DNA from: Terfezia claveryi
Lineage: Eukaryota; Ascomycota; Pezizomycetes; Pezizales; Pezizaceae
Reading direction: 5' to 3'
Assembly: GCA_015179025.1 (NCBI GenBank)
Contig: WHUX01000324.1
Span: 1 to 43,727 of the forward strand
DNA length: 43,727 bases
The notes under the pieces: model-generated
What the model was told of the DNA's origin: nothing
The model's input: the letters and a program-made list of their open reading frames with translations, nothing else
The model's database searches: none
Shown: positions 1 through 11,616 of the stretch, piece after piece
Layout: each line of letters opens with the position of its first letter
Numbering within the stretch: position 1 is the first letter of the stretch
Made by a program: the position numbers and the translations under genes

Positions 1-4
1 GGCA

Positions 5-3000
5 TCATTTAACTGGGCGAGGCTTGCTTGAGTATTGTTGTAGAACAGGGTGACCAAGTCCTGTGCATTTTCTAAGTCTTCCCAGGTTGCCAGGTAGTCT
101 CCTTGTCCCCTAACCACTTGACCTTGTATGCAGATGACCGATCTTTTCCTCAAATCTAATACCTTTTCAACCTTCCACTTCTCCTCACCCTTGACTACTA
201 CGGGAGGAGGGGAGGATGCTTCTGTCCTGGGAGGGAGTTGTCTGCTGCAGGCTCAACTTCCAATACATGGACAACCGGGTGGTGTTTGATATTCTTGAGG
301 AACTTCAACCAGTAGGTATGAGTGCCTACAGCAGCCAATACTTCGAATAGACCCAGGAACTTGTAGTCTAGCTTGTGAGATGGCTGTTCTATCCAGAAGT
401 GCTAGCTGGTGAGCCACACCTTATCTTCTGGCTGATACTTGAGGGCTGGCAATTATGATCCATTAGTATATTCAGTTTGCCTAGCTTGCATATATCTTAG
501 CTTGGCTTTCATGATAGAGTAAAGTTCAGAAATCTGCGTGGTGAACCCCTTAGCTAGAGCATTCTCCCGAACCTTGTGCAGAGGTACCAAGGAGTCTACA
601 AACCAAGGGTGCCAGCCATAATTGGCCAGGAATGGGGAGGTCTTCAGGGTCTCAGAGAAGTAGTTGTTGGCAGACAATTCGCAGGTGGCCAGCAATGAAA
701 CCCAGTTATTCTGCTGGTAATTGATGTACACCCTCAAATATTGCTCCATAATAGTGTTCATACATTCTGACTGGCCATTAGTCTGAGGGTGGTATACCGT
801 AGATAGGTGTACTTCAATACCCAACAGCTCACAGAATGTTTTCTAGAAGTCAACGACGAACTGAGGGCCACAGTCTGAGACAATTGACGCTAGGAGGCCA
901 TGGTAACAGAAGACATTATCCAAGTAGAGGGATGCTAATTCAGGGGCCGAGCAGGTGTCTCAACAGAGTATCACATACCTCATTTTCATTAACTGATCTA
1001 CTACCATTAAGATGGTATTGAATCCCAAGTCTTCTGGCAATTTGGTGATGAAGTCTATAGTCAGGTGTTGCCAGGGTTGTTCTGGGACTTCCAGGAGCTT
1101 TAGGGTACTATACAGAGCATGGCGGGTGGGTTTGGCATGCTTGCAGACATGGCAATTCTGTATGTACTGCTCCACTTCCTTCCGTTGGTCAATCCATGTA
1201 TATTGTCTAGCTAGCAGCTCCAATATTTTAGCTACTCCAGGATGACCCATAGCCAGGGTATCATGGTGTTCCTTGATCAGCTGCATCTGCAGCCCCCCTT
1301 CAGGTATATAGAGCCGATCTAGGTAGTATAGGAGGCCATCCTAAGTAGTGCACTCGGCTAGGGAAATCTTGGTGTGATGGCACTGTCCAGACTCCACTGT
1401 AGCAATTATATTCTTAACTAGGTCATCCTCCACATATGCTCATCGTATCTGCAGAAGGAGGTCTGCTCCAGGGTTCGCTTCAGCTTTAGTATCTGTATCA
1501 GCATTAGCAATAGTAACAGCATCAGCATCAGCAAGGCTATTGGCTGCCAGGTCAAGATTTTCAGGTTTTAGTACTACCTGATTCTAGTACTTTAGCCTTT
1601 CATCCCCCCCTTTAGGAAGATCTCCTGATCTCCTGGTCAGTGTATCTGGCTTACCCCCAGCTTTTCTTGGCCGATACCTTATCTTGAAGTTAAACTGCCA
1701 GAGGAATTCTGACTACCTAGCCTGTCGGCAGTTTAGCAATTTGGTAGTTGTGAAGTATTCTAGGTTCTTGTAGTCAGAAAGGACCTTGATAACCCCCTTT
1801 GCCGATTCCAGGTGTGGTCTCCATTCCTCAAATGCTTGCACAATGGCTATTAATTCTTTATCATAGATTTTGTAATTGCACTCTGCCGAGGAGTATTTCT
1901 TTGAGAAATAGGCCACTAGGTGAAGGATCCTATTGTCATCGTTCTGGGATAGGATTCCTGTGGAGATATAGTCGAAGGCATCCATCTTAATAATGTATTC
2001 ACGATTAAGATCAAAGTGAGCTAGAATCAGGGCTCAGCAGAAGGCTTCCTTAACCCTCTCAAAGGCAGATTGAGCTTCGGAACTCCACTGGAATTGTTGG
2101 CTCTTTTCCATGCCCTTGGTCTTAGTTAATGCTGTTAGTGGTACCATGATTCTGGAATATTCCAGGATGAACCGGCAGTAGAAATTGGTAAAGCCCAAGA
2201 AGGCCTATACATCCTTGAGGTTAGCAGGGGTTTCCTAATCCTGGATTGCAGTAACCTTGGTAGGGTCCATTCTGATACTGTCTGTAGTTATTATCAGGTC
2301 CAGGTACTTCACCTCTTGGACATGGAATTCGCATTTCTTAGGTTTAAGGTATAACCCAGCTTGTTCCAGCTTCTCTAGCACCTGTTGGACATGGATTTTG
2401 TATTCCACTAGGGTATCTGAGTAGATAAGGATATCGTCCAAGTAGGCTGTACAGAATATATCTAGAAAGTCCCGCAGGGTATCATTACTAAAGTGCTGGA
2501 AAGATGCGGGGGCATTAGTTAGGCCAAAAGGCATCACATTGTACTTGAAATGGCCATAACATGTCTGGAAGCAGGTTTTCCACTCCTCCCCTTCGGCGAT
2601 TCGTACCAGGTCATAAGCCCCTCTTAGGTCCAATTTGGTAAACCATTTTACCTTGGAGAGCCTGGCCAAGGTCTCCTAGATCAAGGGCAAGAGGTACCTG
2701 CTCTTCACTGTTATTTCATTCAAGCCACAATAGTCTACGTACAATTAAAGGGAGCCATCTGATTTTTGGACAAACAGTACAGAAGTACTTGCTGGAGAAG
2801 AGCTATAGCGAATGAAGCTCTTGTTGAGGTTTTCCTCCAGGTATTTCTTTAGGGCCTCTAGCTCTACTCGAGACATTCTGTAAAGAGGCCCATAGGGGGG
2901 GGTCTTACCCTCTATCAGTAGAATTGCGTAGTCATATGGTCGGTGGGGCTTTAGCTTCCCCGCGGCTTTTTCCAAGAACAGATCAATGAACTCGTGATAT

Positions 3001-3875
3001 TCATCCAGGACCATGGCCTTCCACACCTCCTTAAGCTGCATCTTGTTAATTTCTAGGTTCATGTCATGTATGGACAGGACATGAGCCTTTAGCTTGTGCC
3101 TCCTGGCGAGGTAAGCGAAAGCCACTGCCCTGATAAAGCTAACGTTGAGGGACTTTGGGGAACTAGGAGAGCCAGAGGAGCCAGGGAGCACAGGAGGGGC
3201 AGGGGGTACCGGAGAAGCTGAGGGCATGGAGAAGCCTGAGGGCACAGGGGAAACTGGAGGCACAGAGGAATTGGCATCGAGGTGTACAGGCAGGTGCGCC
3301 ACCTGGGTCGGGTAGATTATTGGAGTGGGCAAGGCACATAACCCAGTGATGGTGGCCTTTGGATTTCCACAGTGCTTTTTGCAATATTGGCTGTTGAACT
3401 GTAGGGTGTAGGAGCTGAAGCTGACCAATACATCATGTATGCTAAGCTAGGGGATTTCAAGGACAATTAGGTATTTGAGCTTTGTTATGAATATTGGGAG
3501 GTTTGCTTCGAAGTGATCCCTAACCAGGGCAGGTATGCACACAATATCAGTGATATTGCCAGAGGAGGTGGGCTAACTATTGATGACGTTCAGAACATAG
3601 GGAGTTTGGAGCTTTGACATGGGAATAGAGAATTTATTGACAAAGGCTTGGTCAACGAATGCAATTCCTGAGGCTCTGCAATCTATGAGTGCTGACGTGG
3701 TAATTATTCTATTATTAATATTGAGGAAGATAGATACAACAAAATGCTCACTGAACAAGTGAGATTTGTCAACTCCAGAAGAAGCGGAAGAAATAGAAAA
3801 TGCAGATGAAGACAAATATAGATGGTCTGAGGCAGGTCCCTTGCTAGTGTCAGTAACTAGGCAAGGGACAGAGCT
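5..3875 (-). pseudogene. Element A pol (protease-RT-RNase H-integrase-chromodomain), degenerate
   Basis: Retroelement polyprotein. From N to C: protease near 3690 (ALIDCRAS, with Arg replacing the Gly of the DCGAS seen in E); a Pro/Ser/Val-rich linker at about 3165-3270; RT with intact YLDD near 2450; RNase H near 1985-1720; an Ala/Asp-rich linker near 1480-1540; integrase with the zinc motif (HVCKHAK) near 1150 and the AYHPQT-type region near 790; and the chromodomain at 10-250. The blocks at 3815-3573, 3428-2745, 2669-2235, 1985-1713, 1286-960 and 824-453 all lie in one frame, separated by stops only, so decay was by point mutation rather than rearrangement. Small deletions disturb the chromodomain end. 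Pol would be entered by -1 frameshifting at 3875-3881. No product is expected. Confidence 0.9.
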
Positions 3876-5044
3876 TTTCCCAACTTATCAAGCTCCTCAA
3901 TTCTGGGTACTGGGGTGTCGGCTGAGGAAATAGGGTGGACAGCTAGGGAGCCAGCTTTCTAGAGAGGACAGGCCGCAATAAAATGGTCTACCTTCTCACA
4001 CGCAATACACAGGCCTTTATCCCTGCACCTGGTCCATTTCTCCTGCATCAATCGAGGCCTTCCCGAGGATAAATCTATAGGGGCAGGACATCCTGGCACC
4101 AGTGAGGGGTGTGCCAGCTTATTGTTGCTCGTGGGGGATTGGGCTGGCTTGGTGTTTGGCTGCTGCTGCTATTGTTGAGCTGGGTGGGTGGTCAGTTGGA
4201 AGGCCAGTCGGTAGCGTAACCTGGCTATTTGTTGCTCCACTATAGAGGCTTGGTTGATCAACTCCTCGAGGGTATTAACCGCGGGGAGGGTAACCATGGC
4301 CTGTTGGAGCTCGTTGCTGAGTCCTTCCTGGAATTGCTCGAACTTAGCCTGGTGGTTCCATCGGACCTCCACCGCCAGTCTCAGGAATTTTGCTACATAA
4401 GTGGACAGATCAGTGTTTTTCTACCTGAGGGCTCAGAGGGCCCTACTGGCAGTACCAATGGCATTGGGGTCCCCGAACACCCTATCCAGGATTGTAAAAA
4501 GGGCTGAGATATCGTTGAGCTTGATCCTGGTTTCAAGGATGTATAGCTAGATCTAGTCACAAGCTTTCCCCTCTAGTAAGGCGAAAATATATACCAGTCA
4601 ATATTGTTTCGATGGAAACCTAGCAGAGTCCCTACTTAGCTTGAGGTTCACTGCATTCTTCTAGGCTCATAGGTGAACCCGGTCCCCATCGAACTTGAGA
4701 GAAGTCAGAATGCTTTTGGTCTTATTACTACTGGCTACTGTTGGTATTGTGAGGTTCCCTAGTGTGCAGCTGAGGTTTTGGACTATAGTCCATTCATTAG
4801 CAAGGGCAAGGTTCATATGGTTGAGATCTATCTGGAGAACCGTGATCTCTTCGTCAGCGGATCTCAGCTTTCGTTTAGCCACGGCCAGGCTGTTGCCGAG
4901 TTCGGCCCCGATGGTATCCATGGCCTCGAAGATGTTAATGATTTCTTGATAATAGGCATTCAATTCATTCGAGCCTGAGGGTATAAGGGAGTTTCTCTAG
5001 GTCTGGAACCTGACGGTGGGTGGTGGGAGAGCTGCTCCTGATAT
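3857..5044 (-). pseudogene. Element A gag, start codon lost
   Basis: Capsid/nucleocapsid protein of element A. Alignment with the D and B gag genes puts the original ATG at 5044-5042, where A has ATA (a G-to-A change). The capsid region spans roughly 4960-4170, with a coiled-coil-like N-terminal stretch followed by the segment corresponding to the conserved retrotransposon gag domain. A CCHC knuckle (CIAC, then four residues, His, four residues, Cys) is intact near 3970-4010. The stop TAG at 3859-3857 is at the same place as in the relatives. Several internal stops interrupt the frame. Element E carries the intact equivalent. Confidence 0.85.
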
Positions 5045-5080
5045 GACTACATACTAGTTGGTCTAAAGGATCCAACATAG

Positions 5081-5592
5081 TATAACATAGGCTCTGGGGA
5101 CAAGGCGACCAAGGGGTACACTGGGAAGAAGGCAGAGGCTAGGGCAAAACACATGTAGGAACGCTACGTGTGTGACTAAGAGAGAGGCTAGGACGGGAGT
5201 AAGGGCGAGGGCGAGAGAAGCAGAGGGCAAGGGACATGAGACACACAGAGGCAGTTTCCATATATGTCAAGAGAGGCAGTTATACTGCAGAGTTGTTTGT
5301 ATAAGACAAGGATATGCACAAGGGGGGTACACAAGCACTAGGAGAACCAAGGTCCTGTATTAGGTATACAAGACATTGGATGGGAATCTAATGACAGTAC
5401 GAGGGACAGGCTCTATATATACATAACTCAGTCAGAGCAATGGGGGAAATAAGCTTCCCTATCTTGGAAGCTAAGTAAGGTAACGATAACAATAACCCGT
5501 TACCTACAATCACAGGTGATGACAAAGACAACAATAGTAATAACCTATCACTTGCATCGCAGGTGATGACAACTGAATATATGGTTGTTATA
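5081..5592 (-). repeat. Element A 5' LTR (512 bp)
   Basis: Homologous to the 651-bp LTRs of D but about 140 bp shorter. Part of the loss, around 5565-5580, removes the U3 palindrome carried by the B and D LTRs. Both termini are mutated: the inner end reads TATAAC where D has TGTAAC, and the outer end TTATA where D has TGACA. A short TATATA tract near 5411-5417 marks the promoter position shared by the family. Confidence 0.85.
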
Positions 5593-5973
5593 GTTAGAAA
5601 CAATGAAGAATCAGAGCAACACTCTACCTTTCTATATTATTTGGGATATTTTAGAAGTAGAGTTATACAATAAAAAAATTGTAATACACCAGCTACTATA
5701 GTTCATGTTATACATAAAATTTTTAAGGATATAGTCTATGAAGATTTAATCATCTGTATTAATGATATTATTATTTTTTTCAAAACATATGAGGAATATG
5801 TAAAACTATTGAAGAAAGTACTTCAATGTTTATAGGATGAGAAATTCTATCTCCAAGAAAACAAATACCAGTTCTTTACTACAAGATTGGAAATCTTAGG
5901 ACATGTTTTGATATCAGATGGATTACATAGAGATCCAAAGAAAAAAACTACTATATTAATATTTCTAACTTCT
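5593..5973 (+). pseudogene. Element F pol, RT palm fragment (left piece)
   Basis: The oldest layer. A single + frame encodes part of a Ty3/Gypsy RT: HSTF...LGYF, a Pro-Ala-Thr motif near 5675, then the catalytic block, in which YIDD has become CIND near 5755-5766 (first Asp to Asn, a G-to-A change), followed by KTYEEYVKLLKKVL and LEILGHVL. It aligns with the RT of element C (26140-26520), so F and C belong to related lineages. The left edge is the A insertion and the right edge the C insertion. Deleting C and one target copy joins codon TCT (5971-5973) directly to ACA (37539-37541) in the same frame, and the RT thumb continues there. The 5' part of F lies outside the window. Confidence 0.85.
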
Positions 5974-6233
5974 TGTAAGGAAGTGGCTTACTCATCTTTT
6001 ATGACTAACCCTCTCCCTTACAAATGTATTTCTTATATATTTTCTTACTAAGCAAGTATCTCAAAACACATAACATTGTGTGCTATCTACCTTACTTATA
6101 TTTCATATGTTATCACATACTTTCATATGTAGAAGTCTAAGATAGACTTAACCTATTTTGTACTAGATAAGTATTTGGAAGTACTATCTAGAACCTTCTA
6201 TTGTATTAATTTCAAATCATGTATAAGTCAGAT
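5974..6233 (+). repeat. Element C 5' LTR, first part
   Basis: Matches 36927-37187 of the right LTR closely, starting TGTAAGGAAGTGG. It stops at CAGAT, the 5-bp target duplicated when element B inserted. Confidence 0.93.
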
Positions 6234-6508
6234 TGTCACAACCATGTTCTTAGTCTTGATTTGACACTCGAACAGGCTTGTTCAGGTATCGTGCTGTTTT
6301 AACACTCGAATGGGCTTGTTCGGGTGTCGTTGACGGGTTATTGTTATTGTTGCCCTCGGCATCACCTGCGATGTAGGTGATGGGTTATTGACATTATTGC
6401 CTTTATCATTACCTGCGATCACAGGTGATAGGTTATCATTACCTTGCTTGGCTTCCGAGATAGGCGATCTTGGAAAGCTTATTCCTTCCATTGCCCTGGC
6501 CCGGAATT

Positions 6509-6521
6509 ATATATATATATA
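6509..6521 (+). promoter_or_regulatory. TATA tract of the element B 5' LTR
   Basis: An alternating TATATATATATA run, conserved in shorter form in both LTRs of B, D and E, and placed just upstream of the conserved hairpin taken here as the RNA 5' end. Promoter function is inferred from position only. Confidence 0.5.
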
Positions 6522-6790
6522 GCCCCTGTCCCTCATACTGTCATTGGATCCCTATCCAACGTCTTGTATACCCAATACAGGACCTTACTTCTCCCAGCGC
6601 TTGTGCACCTCCCTTGTGCACATCCTTGTCTCATACAAAGCAACTCTGCAATACAGCAGCCTCCCTTGACATATGCGGCAACTGCCTCTATATGTCTCGT
6701 GTCCCTTGCCCTCTGCCTCTCTCACCCTCACCCTTGCCCCCATCCTAGCCTCTCCCCTAGTCATATATGTAGTATTCCTATGTGTATGTT

Positions 6791-6886
6791 CATTAGGAAG
6801 GAATAGAATACCTTTTGAGGGCGCTCAAGGGCGCCCAGTGGCGCCTAGTGGCGTCAGGATGCCACTTTTAAGACTATTTCTTCCTG
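6791..6886. mobile_element. 96-bp MITE-like insert in the element B 5' LTR
   Basis: Absent from the 3' LTR of B, from D and from E. It is flanked by ATGTT on both sides (6786-6790 and 6887-6891). Its ends carry an inverted repeat, AGGAAGGAATAG near the left end against CTATTTCTTCCT at the right end, with one mismatch in 12. The centre is GC-rich with a repeated GTGGCG/GGCGCC theme. It has no coding capacity. It is compatible with a tiny non-autonomous DNA element that arrived after B integrated. I do not recognise the family. Confidence 0.7.
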
Positions 6887-6986
6887 ATGTTACCCTAGCC
6901 TTGCCCTTGCCCCAGCGTACCCCTTGGTTGTCTTGTCCCCAGAACCATCGTTATACTATGTTGGATCTTTCAGACCAACCGGTACA

Positions 6987-8120
6987 ATGTCCGCAAATAT
7001 TCCACTACCCACCGATAGATTTGCAGCCTGGAGGGCGACTCCAATCCTATCAGACCTGACAGAATTATCAGCATACCGATGAACTGTGATTGAAATATTC
7101 ACAGATACTTATGCCATCAGCGAACAACAAGGAGTAGACCTTCAGAAAGCCGAAAGGCGAATCCGAGAAGCTGAAGATGAAATAACCCTCCTCCGAGAAG
7201 ATGTAGCAGAGAACAGGATAACTATCCGGAGACTAACTCGCGCTTTGGACCTGACCGATGGTCCAAAAAACTAGAAAACACAAGACCTACCTACCCTGCC
7301 CAAGGTTAATGGGGACCAGGGCCGGTTACGAGCATGGAAAAACTCTGTGTAGATAAAACTCTCTGGGGACTAGACGAAGTTCCCCACCGTCCACGACCAG
7401 CTCTCAAACATCTATGGCCTACTGGAGGGTAAGGCCATGGACCAGGTACAGCCCTTCGTCAAGGCTATGGGGATTGATCTGGTAGACATTCTAGCATTAA
7501 TGGCAATCTTGGACCGAGCCTTCAGAGACCCGAATCCTAAAGGAACCACCAGCAGGGCCCTGTGAGACCTCAAGCAAAAATACAATAAACTATCAGCCTA
7601 TGTCACTGAGTTCTCCAGGCTAGTAGCAGAGCTCAATTGGAATGACGAAGCCAAGCTCGATCAGTTCAAAGACGGGCTTACCTTCGAGGTGAAAAAGGCT
7701 CTGGTTTACTGCCTACCGACCAAGACCCTAGAGTGACTTATTGAGCAAGCTAGCTGGGTGGAATAGCAGACAGCAGCACTCAGAGCCCCCCAAAAGACAC
7801 TCCTGACCTTGGCTCCCCGTGCACTATTTCTGACAGCACGCACCCAACAACAACAACCCACACCAGTTAACAAGCTTGCGCACCCCTCCTTGGTAGCAGG
7901 TGGGGATGCCCCCATGGACCTGTCAGCAAGTAGGCCTCATCTTACCCAGGAGGAAAGGGACCATCGCCACACTCAGGGTTTGTGCATTGCATGTGGGAAG
8001 GGGGACCATTTCATCATGGCGTGTCCCCTCCGCAAGAACCGCTCCCTAGCCACCCACGCCATATCTGAATCACGGATTGAAGAGGTTGAAGAGTCGGGAA
8101 AAGGAGAGTCTCTTGCCTAG
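6987..8120 (+). pseudogene. Element B gag
   Basis: A single-frame gag beginning with ATG (MSANIPLPTDRF), 31 bp after the LTR. An N-terminal coiled-coil-like Glu/Arg-rich helix (7086-7265) leads into a conserved capsid region (about 7300-7760, including the YGLLEGKAMDQVQPFV motif and an ILDRAF motif). A Gln/Pro-rich stretch follows, then a CCHC knuckle (CIACGKGDHFIMAC, 7984-8025). Stops at about 7080, 7272, 7352, 7562, 7736 and 7766 break the frame. The final TAG at 8118-8120 is the normal gag stop. GGGAAAA at 8096-8102 sits in phase for -1 slippage into pol. Confidence 0.87.
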
Positions 8121-11100
8121 TTACTGACACTAGCAAGGGACCTGCTCCAGGTCATTTATCTTTGTCTGCATTTTCTTTGCCTACATCTATGTCTGTTGAT
8201 GAGTCTCACCTGTTTAGTGAGTACTTCGTTGTACCTATAACTGTCAAGTTCAATAATAAAACAGTGGTTATATCAGCTCTCATAGATTGTGGTACTTCAG
8301 GAATAGCATTCATTGACCAGACCTTCGTCAGTAAAAACTCTATACCAACCTCCAAGCTAAAGACTCCCTGCCTTCTTGATGTTATCGATGGCCGCCCTAT
8401 CTCTTCTGGGGCGATTACCGACCTCGCGTGCCTGCCGAGTGCCATGGGTGATCACTCAGAAGATCTCCCAATATTCATAACCAAGGTAAAGTACCCAATT
8501 GTCCTTGGGATTCCCTGGCTTAGGATGCATGATATATTAGTCAGCTTCGGCTCTTACACCTTGCGATTCAACAGCTCTTATTGCAAAAACCACTATGGGG
8601 ATCCAAAAACCACTGTCACTGGGCTGTGCGCATTGCTACCCCCAATAATCTACCCAACTCAGGTGGTACTCTCACCTGCATACATCAATGCCACCATTCC
8701 CCCGGTTTCCCCTATGCCTCCAGTGTCCCCTGTGCCCCCGGTTTCCCCTGTCCCTTCTATGCCCCCGAGTCTCCAAAAACCTCTAAATGTTAGCTTCATC
8801 GGAGCAGGGGCTTTCGCTTACCTCACCAGGAGGCACAAGCTGAAGGCTTATGCCCTGTCTATATATGAGGTGAACCTGGAGATCAATAAGATATGGCTTA
8901 AGGAGGAGTGGAAGTCCCTGGTTCCAGATGAATACTATGAGTTCATTGATCTGTTTTCGGGAAAGGCCGAGGAGAAACTTGCACCCCACTAACCCTATGA
9001 CCATACTATTCTGCTGATAGAGGGTAAGACCCCTCCCTATGGGCCCCTCTACGGAATGTCCCGGTTAGAGCTGGAAACTTTGAAGAAGTACTTGGAGGAA
9101 AACCTCAACAGGAGCTTCATTCGCTATAGCTCCTCGCCAGTGGGCACCTCGGTGCTATTCGTCAAGAAATCAGATGGTTCTCTCAGGCTATGTATAGACT
9201 ATTGGAGGCTGAATGAGATAACGGTTAAGAACAGGTATCCCCTACCTCTAATCCAAGAGACATTAGCCAGGCTTTCCAAGGCCAAATGGTTCATCAAACT
9301 GGATTTGAGAGGGGCATACAACCTGGTAAGGATTGCTGAGGGAAAGGAGTGGAAAACGGCCTTCCAAACTCGCTATGGCCACTTCGAGTACAATGTCATG
9401 CCCTTTGGCTTAACCAACGCTCCGGCCTCTTTCCAACACTTCATTAATGACACCCTGCAAGACTTCTTGGATGTGTTCTGCATGACTTACCTCGACGATA
9501 TCTTGATTTATTCGGATACCCTAGCAGAACACAAGATGCATGTCCGGCAGGTGTTGGAAAAGCTGGAGCAAGCCGGATTGTACCTCAAGCCCAAGAAATG
9601 CTAGTTTCATGTGCAGGAGGTCAAGTATCTGGGACTGATCATCACTATGGAGGGCATCAGGATAGACCCTGCCAAGGTTACCGCTGTCTAGAAATGGCAA
9701 ATCCCAGCAAATCTCAAGGATGTCCAAGCCTTCCTAGGATTCGCTAACTTCTACCGACAGTTCATTCTAGGATATTCGAAGATCGTAGCCCCCCTCACTG
9801 CACTGACCAAAAAAGACTGGCGCTTTGACTGGAATCCAGAAGCCCAATTTGCCTTCCAGAACCTCAAGGAAGCCTTCTGCTCAACACCAATCCTGGCACA
9901 TTTCGACCCTGACCAGGAATGTATCGTCAAAACTGATGCCTCCGACTATGGCTCTACGGGAATCCTCTCTCAGTATGTCAACGGCATCCTCCATCTAGTG
10001 GCCTACTTCTTAAAAAAGTACTCTCCAGCTGAGTACAACTACGAGATCTATGACAAGGAGCTGATGGCTATCGTAAGGGCATTTGAGGAGTGGAGGCCAT
10101 ATCTGGAGTCAGCCAAGGGGATTATCGAGGTATTATCTGATTACAAAAACGTTGAGTATTTTACAACTACCAAGCTGCTCAACCGACGGCAGGCTAGGTG
10201 GTCAGAATTCCTCTCTCGGTTCAACTTTAAGATCAAGTACTGACCCGGAAAAGCTGGTGGCAAGCCTGATACGTTAACCCGGAGATTAGGAGATCTCCCT
10301 AAGGGAGGGGATAAAAGGCTAAAATACCAAAATCAAGTGGTATTGAAGCCCGAAAACCTTGATCTGGCGGCCAATGTCCTTACTGAGGCTAATGCGGAGG
10401 CTGAGGCGAGAGCTGACCTCTGACAACTGGTGAGCCAGGTATATGAGGATAACCTCCTAGCTAAGGAAATTATCGCCACAGTAGATTCCGGCCAGTGCCG
10501 CCACTCCAAAATCTCACTAGCCGAGTATACCATCCAGGAGGGCCTTTTGTACCACCATGATTAGCTCTATATACCAGAAGGAAGGTTATGGCTGAGGCTA
10601 ATAGAAGAGCATTATGACAGCCTGATTGCAGATCACCCTGGAGTGGCAAAACCATTAGAGCTTCTGGCCAGGGAGTACACCTGAATTGACTAGCGGAAGG
10701 ACGTAGAGCGGTACATATGGAACTGCCATATTTGCAAGCATGCTAAGCCTATCTACCATGCCCCGTACGGGACTCTAAAACCTCTGAAGATTCTGGATCG
10801 GCCCTAGCTACACCTTACCATGGATTTTGTGACGGGATTGCCAGAAGACTTGAGGTTCAATGCCATCCTGATGGTAGTAGACTAGTTGAAAAAGATGAGG
10901 CATATTGTACCTTGTCAGGATACCTGTTCTGCTCAGGAGCTGGCCAACCTCTACCTCAACAATGTGTTCTGGTACCACGGGCTCCCCGAATCCATTGTGT
11001 CCGACCATAGCCCTCAGTTCACCTCGGACTTTTGGAGAGCATTCTGCGAGCTTCTAGGGGTTAAAGTCCATTTGTCCACAGCATATCACTCCCAGACGGA

Positions 11101-11432
11101 CGGCCAATCGGAAAGAATGAATGCTATTATGGAGCAATACCTGCAGGCCTTTGTCAATTATCAGCAGGATAACTGGGTTTTATTGCTGGCCACCTGCGAG
11201 TTTGCCATGAACAACCAGTTCTCAGAATCCTCCAGAACCTCGCCTTTCCTGGCTAACTATGGTTGGCACCCCCAGTTCATGGATGCTCTGGCACTCCTGC
11301 AAAGACCCTACCCTCTAGCTAAGAAGTTCGCAGTTGAGATTGCTGAACTCCACCGTACCTTGAAAGTTGAGCTGGGATATGCGCAAGCCAGGCAAGCTAA
11401 GTATGCCAATGGATTACAGTTGCCAGCCCCTA
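8102..11432 (+). pseudogene. Element B pol, part 1 (protease, RT, RNase H, most of integrase)
   Basis: Polyprotein frame, -1 relative to gag. Protease ALIDCGTSGIAF lies at about 8277-8312. A Pro-Val repeat linker lies at 8698-8770. RT starts about 8830, with [10 protein letters not shown] and an intact YLDDILIYS near 9490-9515. RNase H lies at about 9930-10240, beginning from an intact Asp (TDASD). A short Ala/Glu linker spans 10380-10420. The integrase zinc region is near 10720-10745; the core Asp in MDFVTGLP is near 10820, the second Asp in SDHSPQF near 11004, and the Glu in GQSERMN near 11115. Stops (for example 8990, 9601, 9690, 10243, 10561, 10684) are consistent with C-to-T or G-to-A changes. 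The frame is cut at 11432 by the pogo insertion, between Pro and Arg of an LPAP(R)YQ motif. Confidence 0.88.
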
Positions 11433-11464
11433 CAGTTTTTGACCTAGTAATGATCCATGATGGT
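11433..11464 (+). repeat. pogo-like left terminal inverted repeat
   Basis: Thirty-two bp identical in reverse complement to 14020-14051; an imperfect extension continues to about 11488. Confidence 0.92.
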
Positions 11465-11616
11465 GTAATGATCCATGTAAATCACCCCTGCTTAACAACA
11501 CCCCTATCACCTTTCTCAGTGCATATCTCGTGGCCAACTACCTTGTGGCCTCCACTACCTATACCATTCGTTTCACCAGCGCTAGATTAATTAAACTCGC
11601 TTATACAATCCCTGAA

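Larger units (their letters stand above)
1..5592 (-). mobile_element. Element A: Ty3/Gypsy chromovirus copy, 3' end cut off by window edge
   Basis: A minus-strand LTR retrotransposon inserted in the RT gene of element F. Reading down the minus strand it has a 5' LTR (5081-5592), gag (3857-5044) and pol (about 5-3875); the polypurine tract and 3' LTR lie left of the window. It is homologous along its whole length to elements B, D and E. The right border is set by the LTR terminus at 5592, which reads TTATA where relatives have TGACA, and by F coding sequence resuming in frame at 5593. The target duplication cannot be checked because the left flank is missing. The copy is dead: the gag start codon is lost, pol has many nonsense codons, and 1-bp deletions lie near 128 and 140 in the chromodomain. 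Confidence 0.9.
6234..6955 (+). repeat. Element B 5' LTR (722 bp)
   Basis: Begins TGTCACAACC and ends GTTATA, where the 3' LTR ends GTTACA. U3 (6255-6440) carries two copies of a long palindrome around CTCGAACAGGCTTGTTC and two of an ATCACCTGCGAT-type palindrome. A TATA tract lies at 6509-6521, followed by a short hairpin (TTGGAT/ATCCAA, 6544-6559) at the likely transcript start. A 96-bp foreign insert lies at 6791-6886. Confidence 0.92.
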
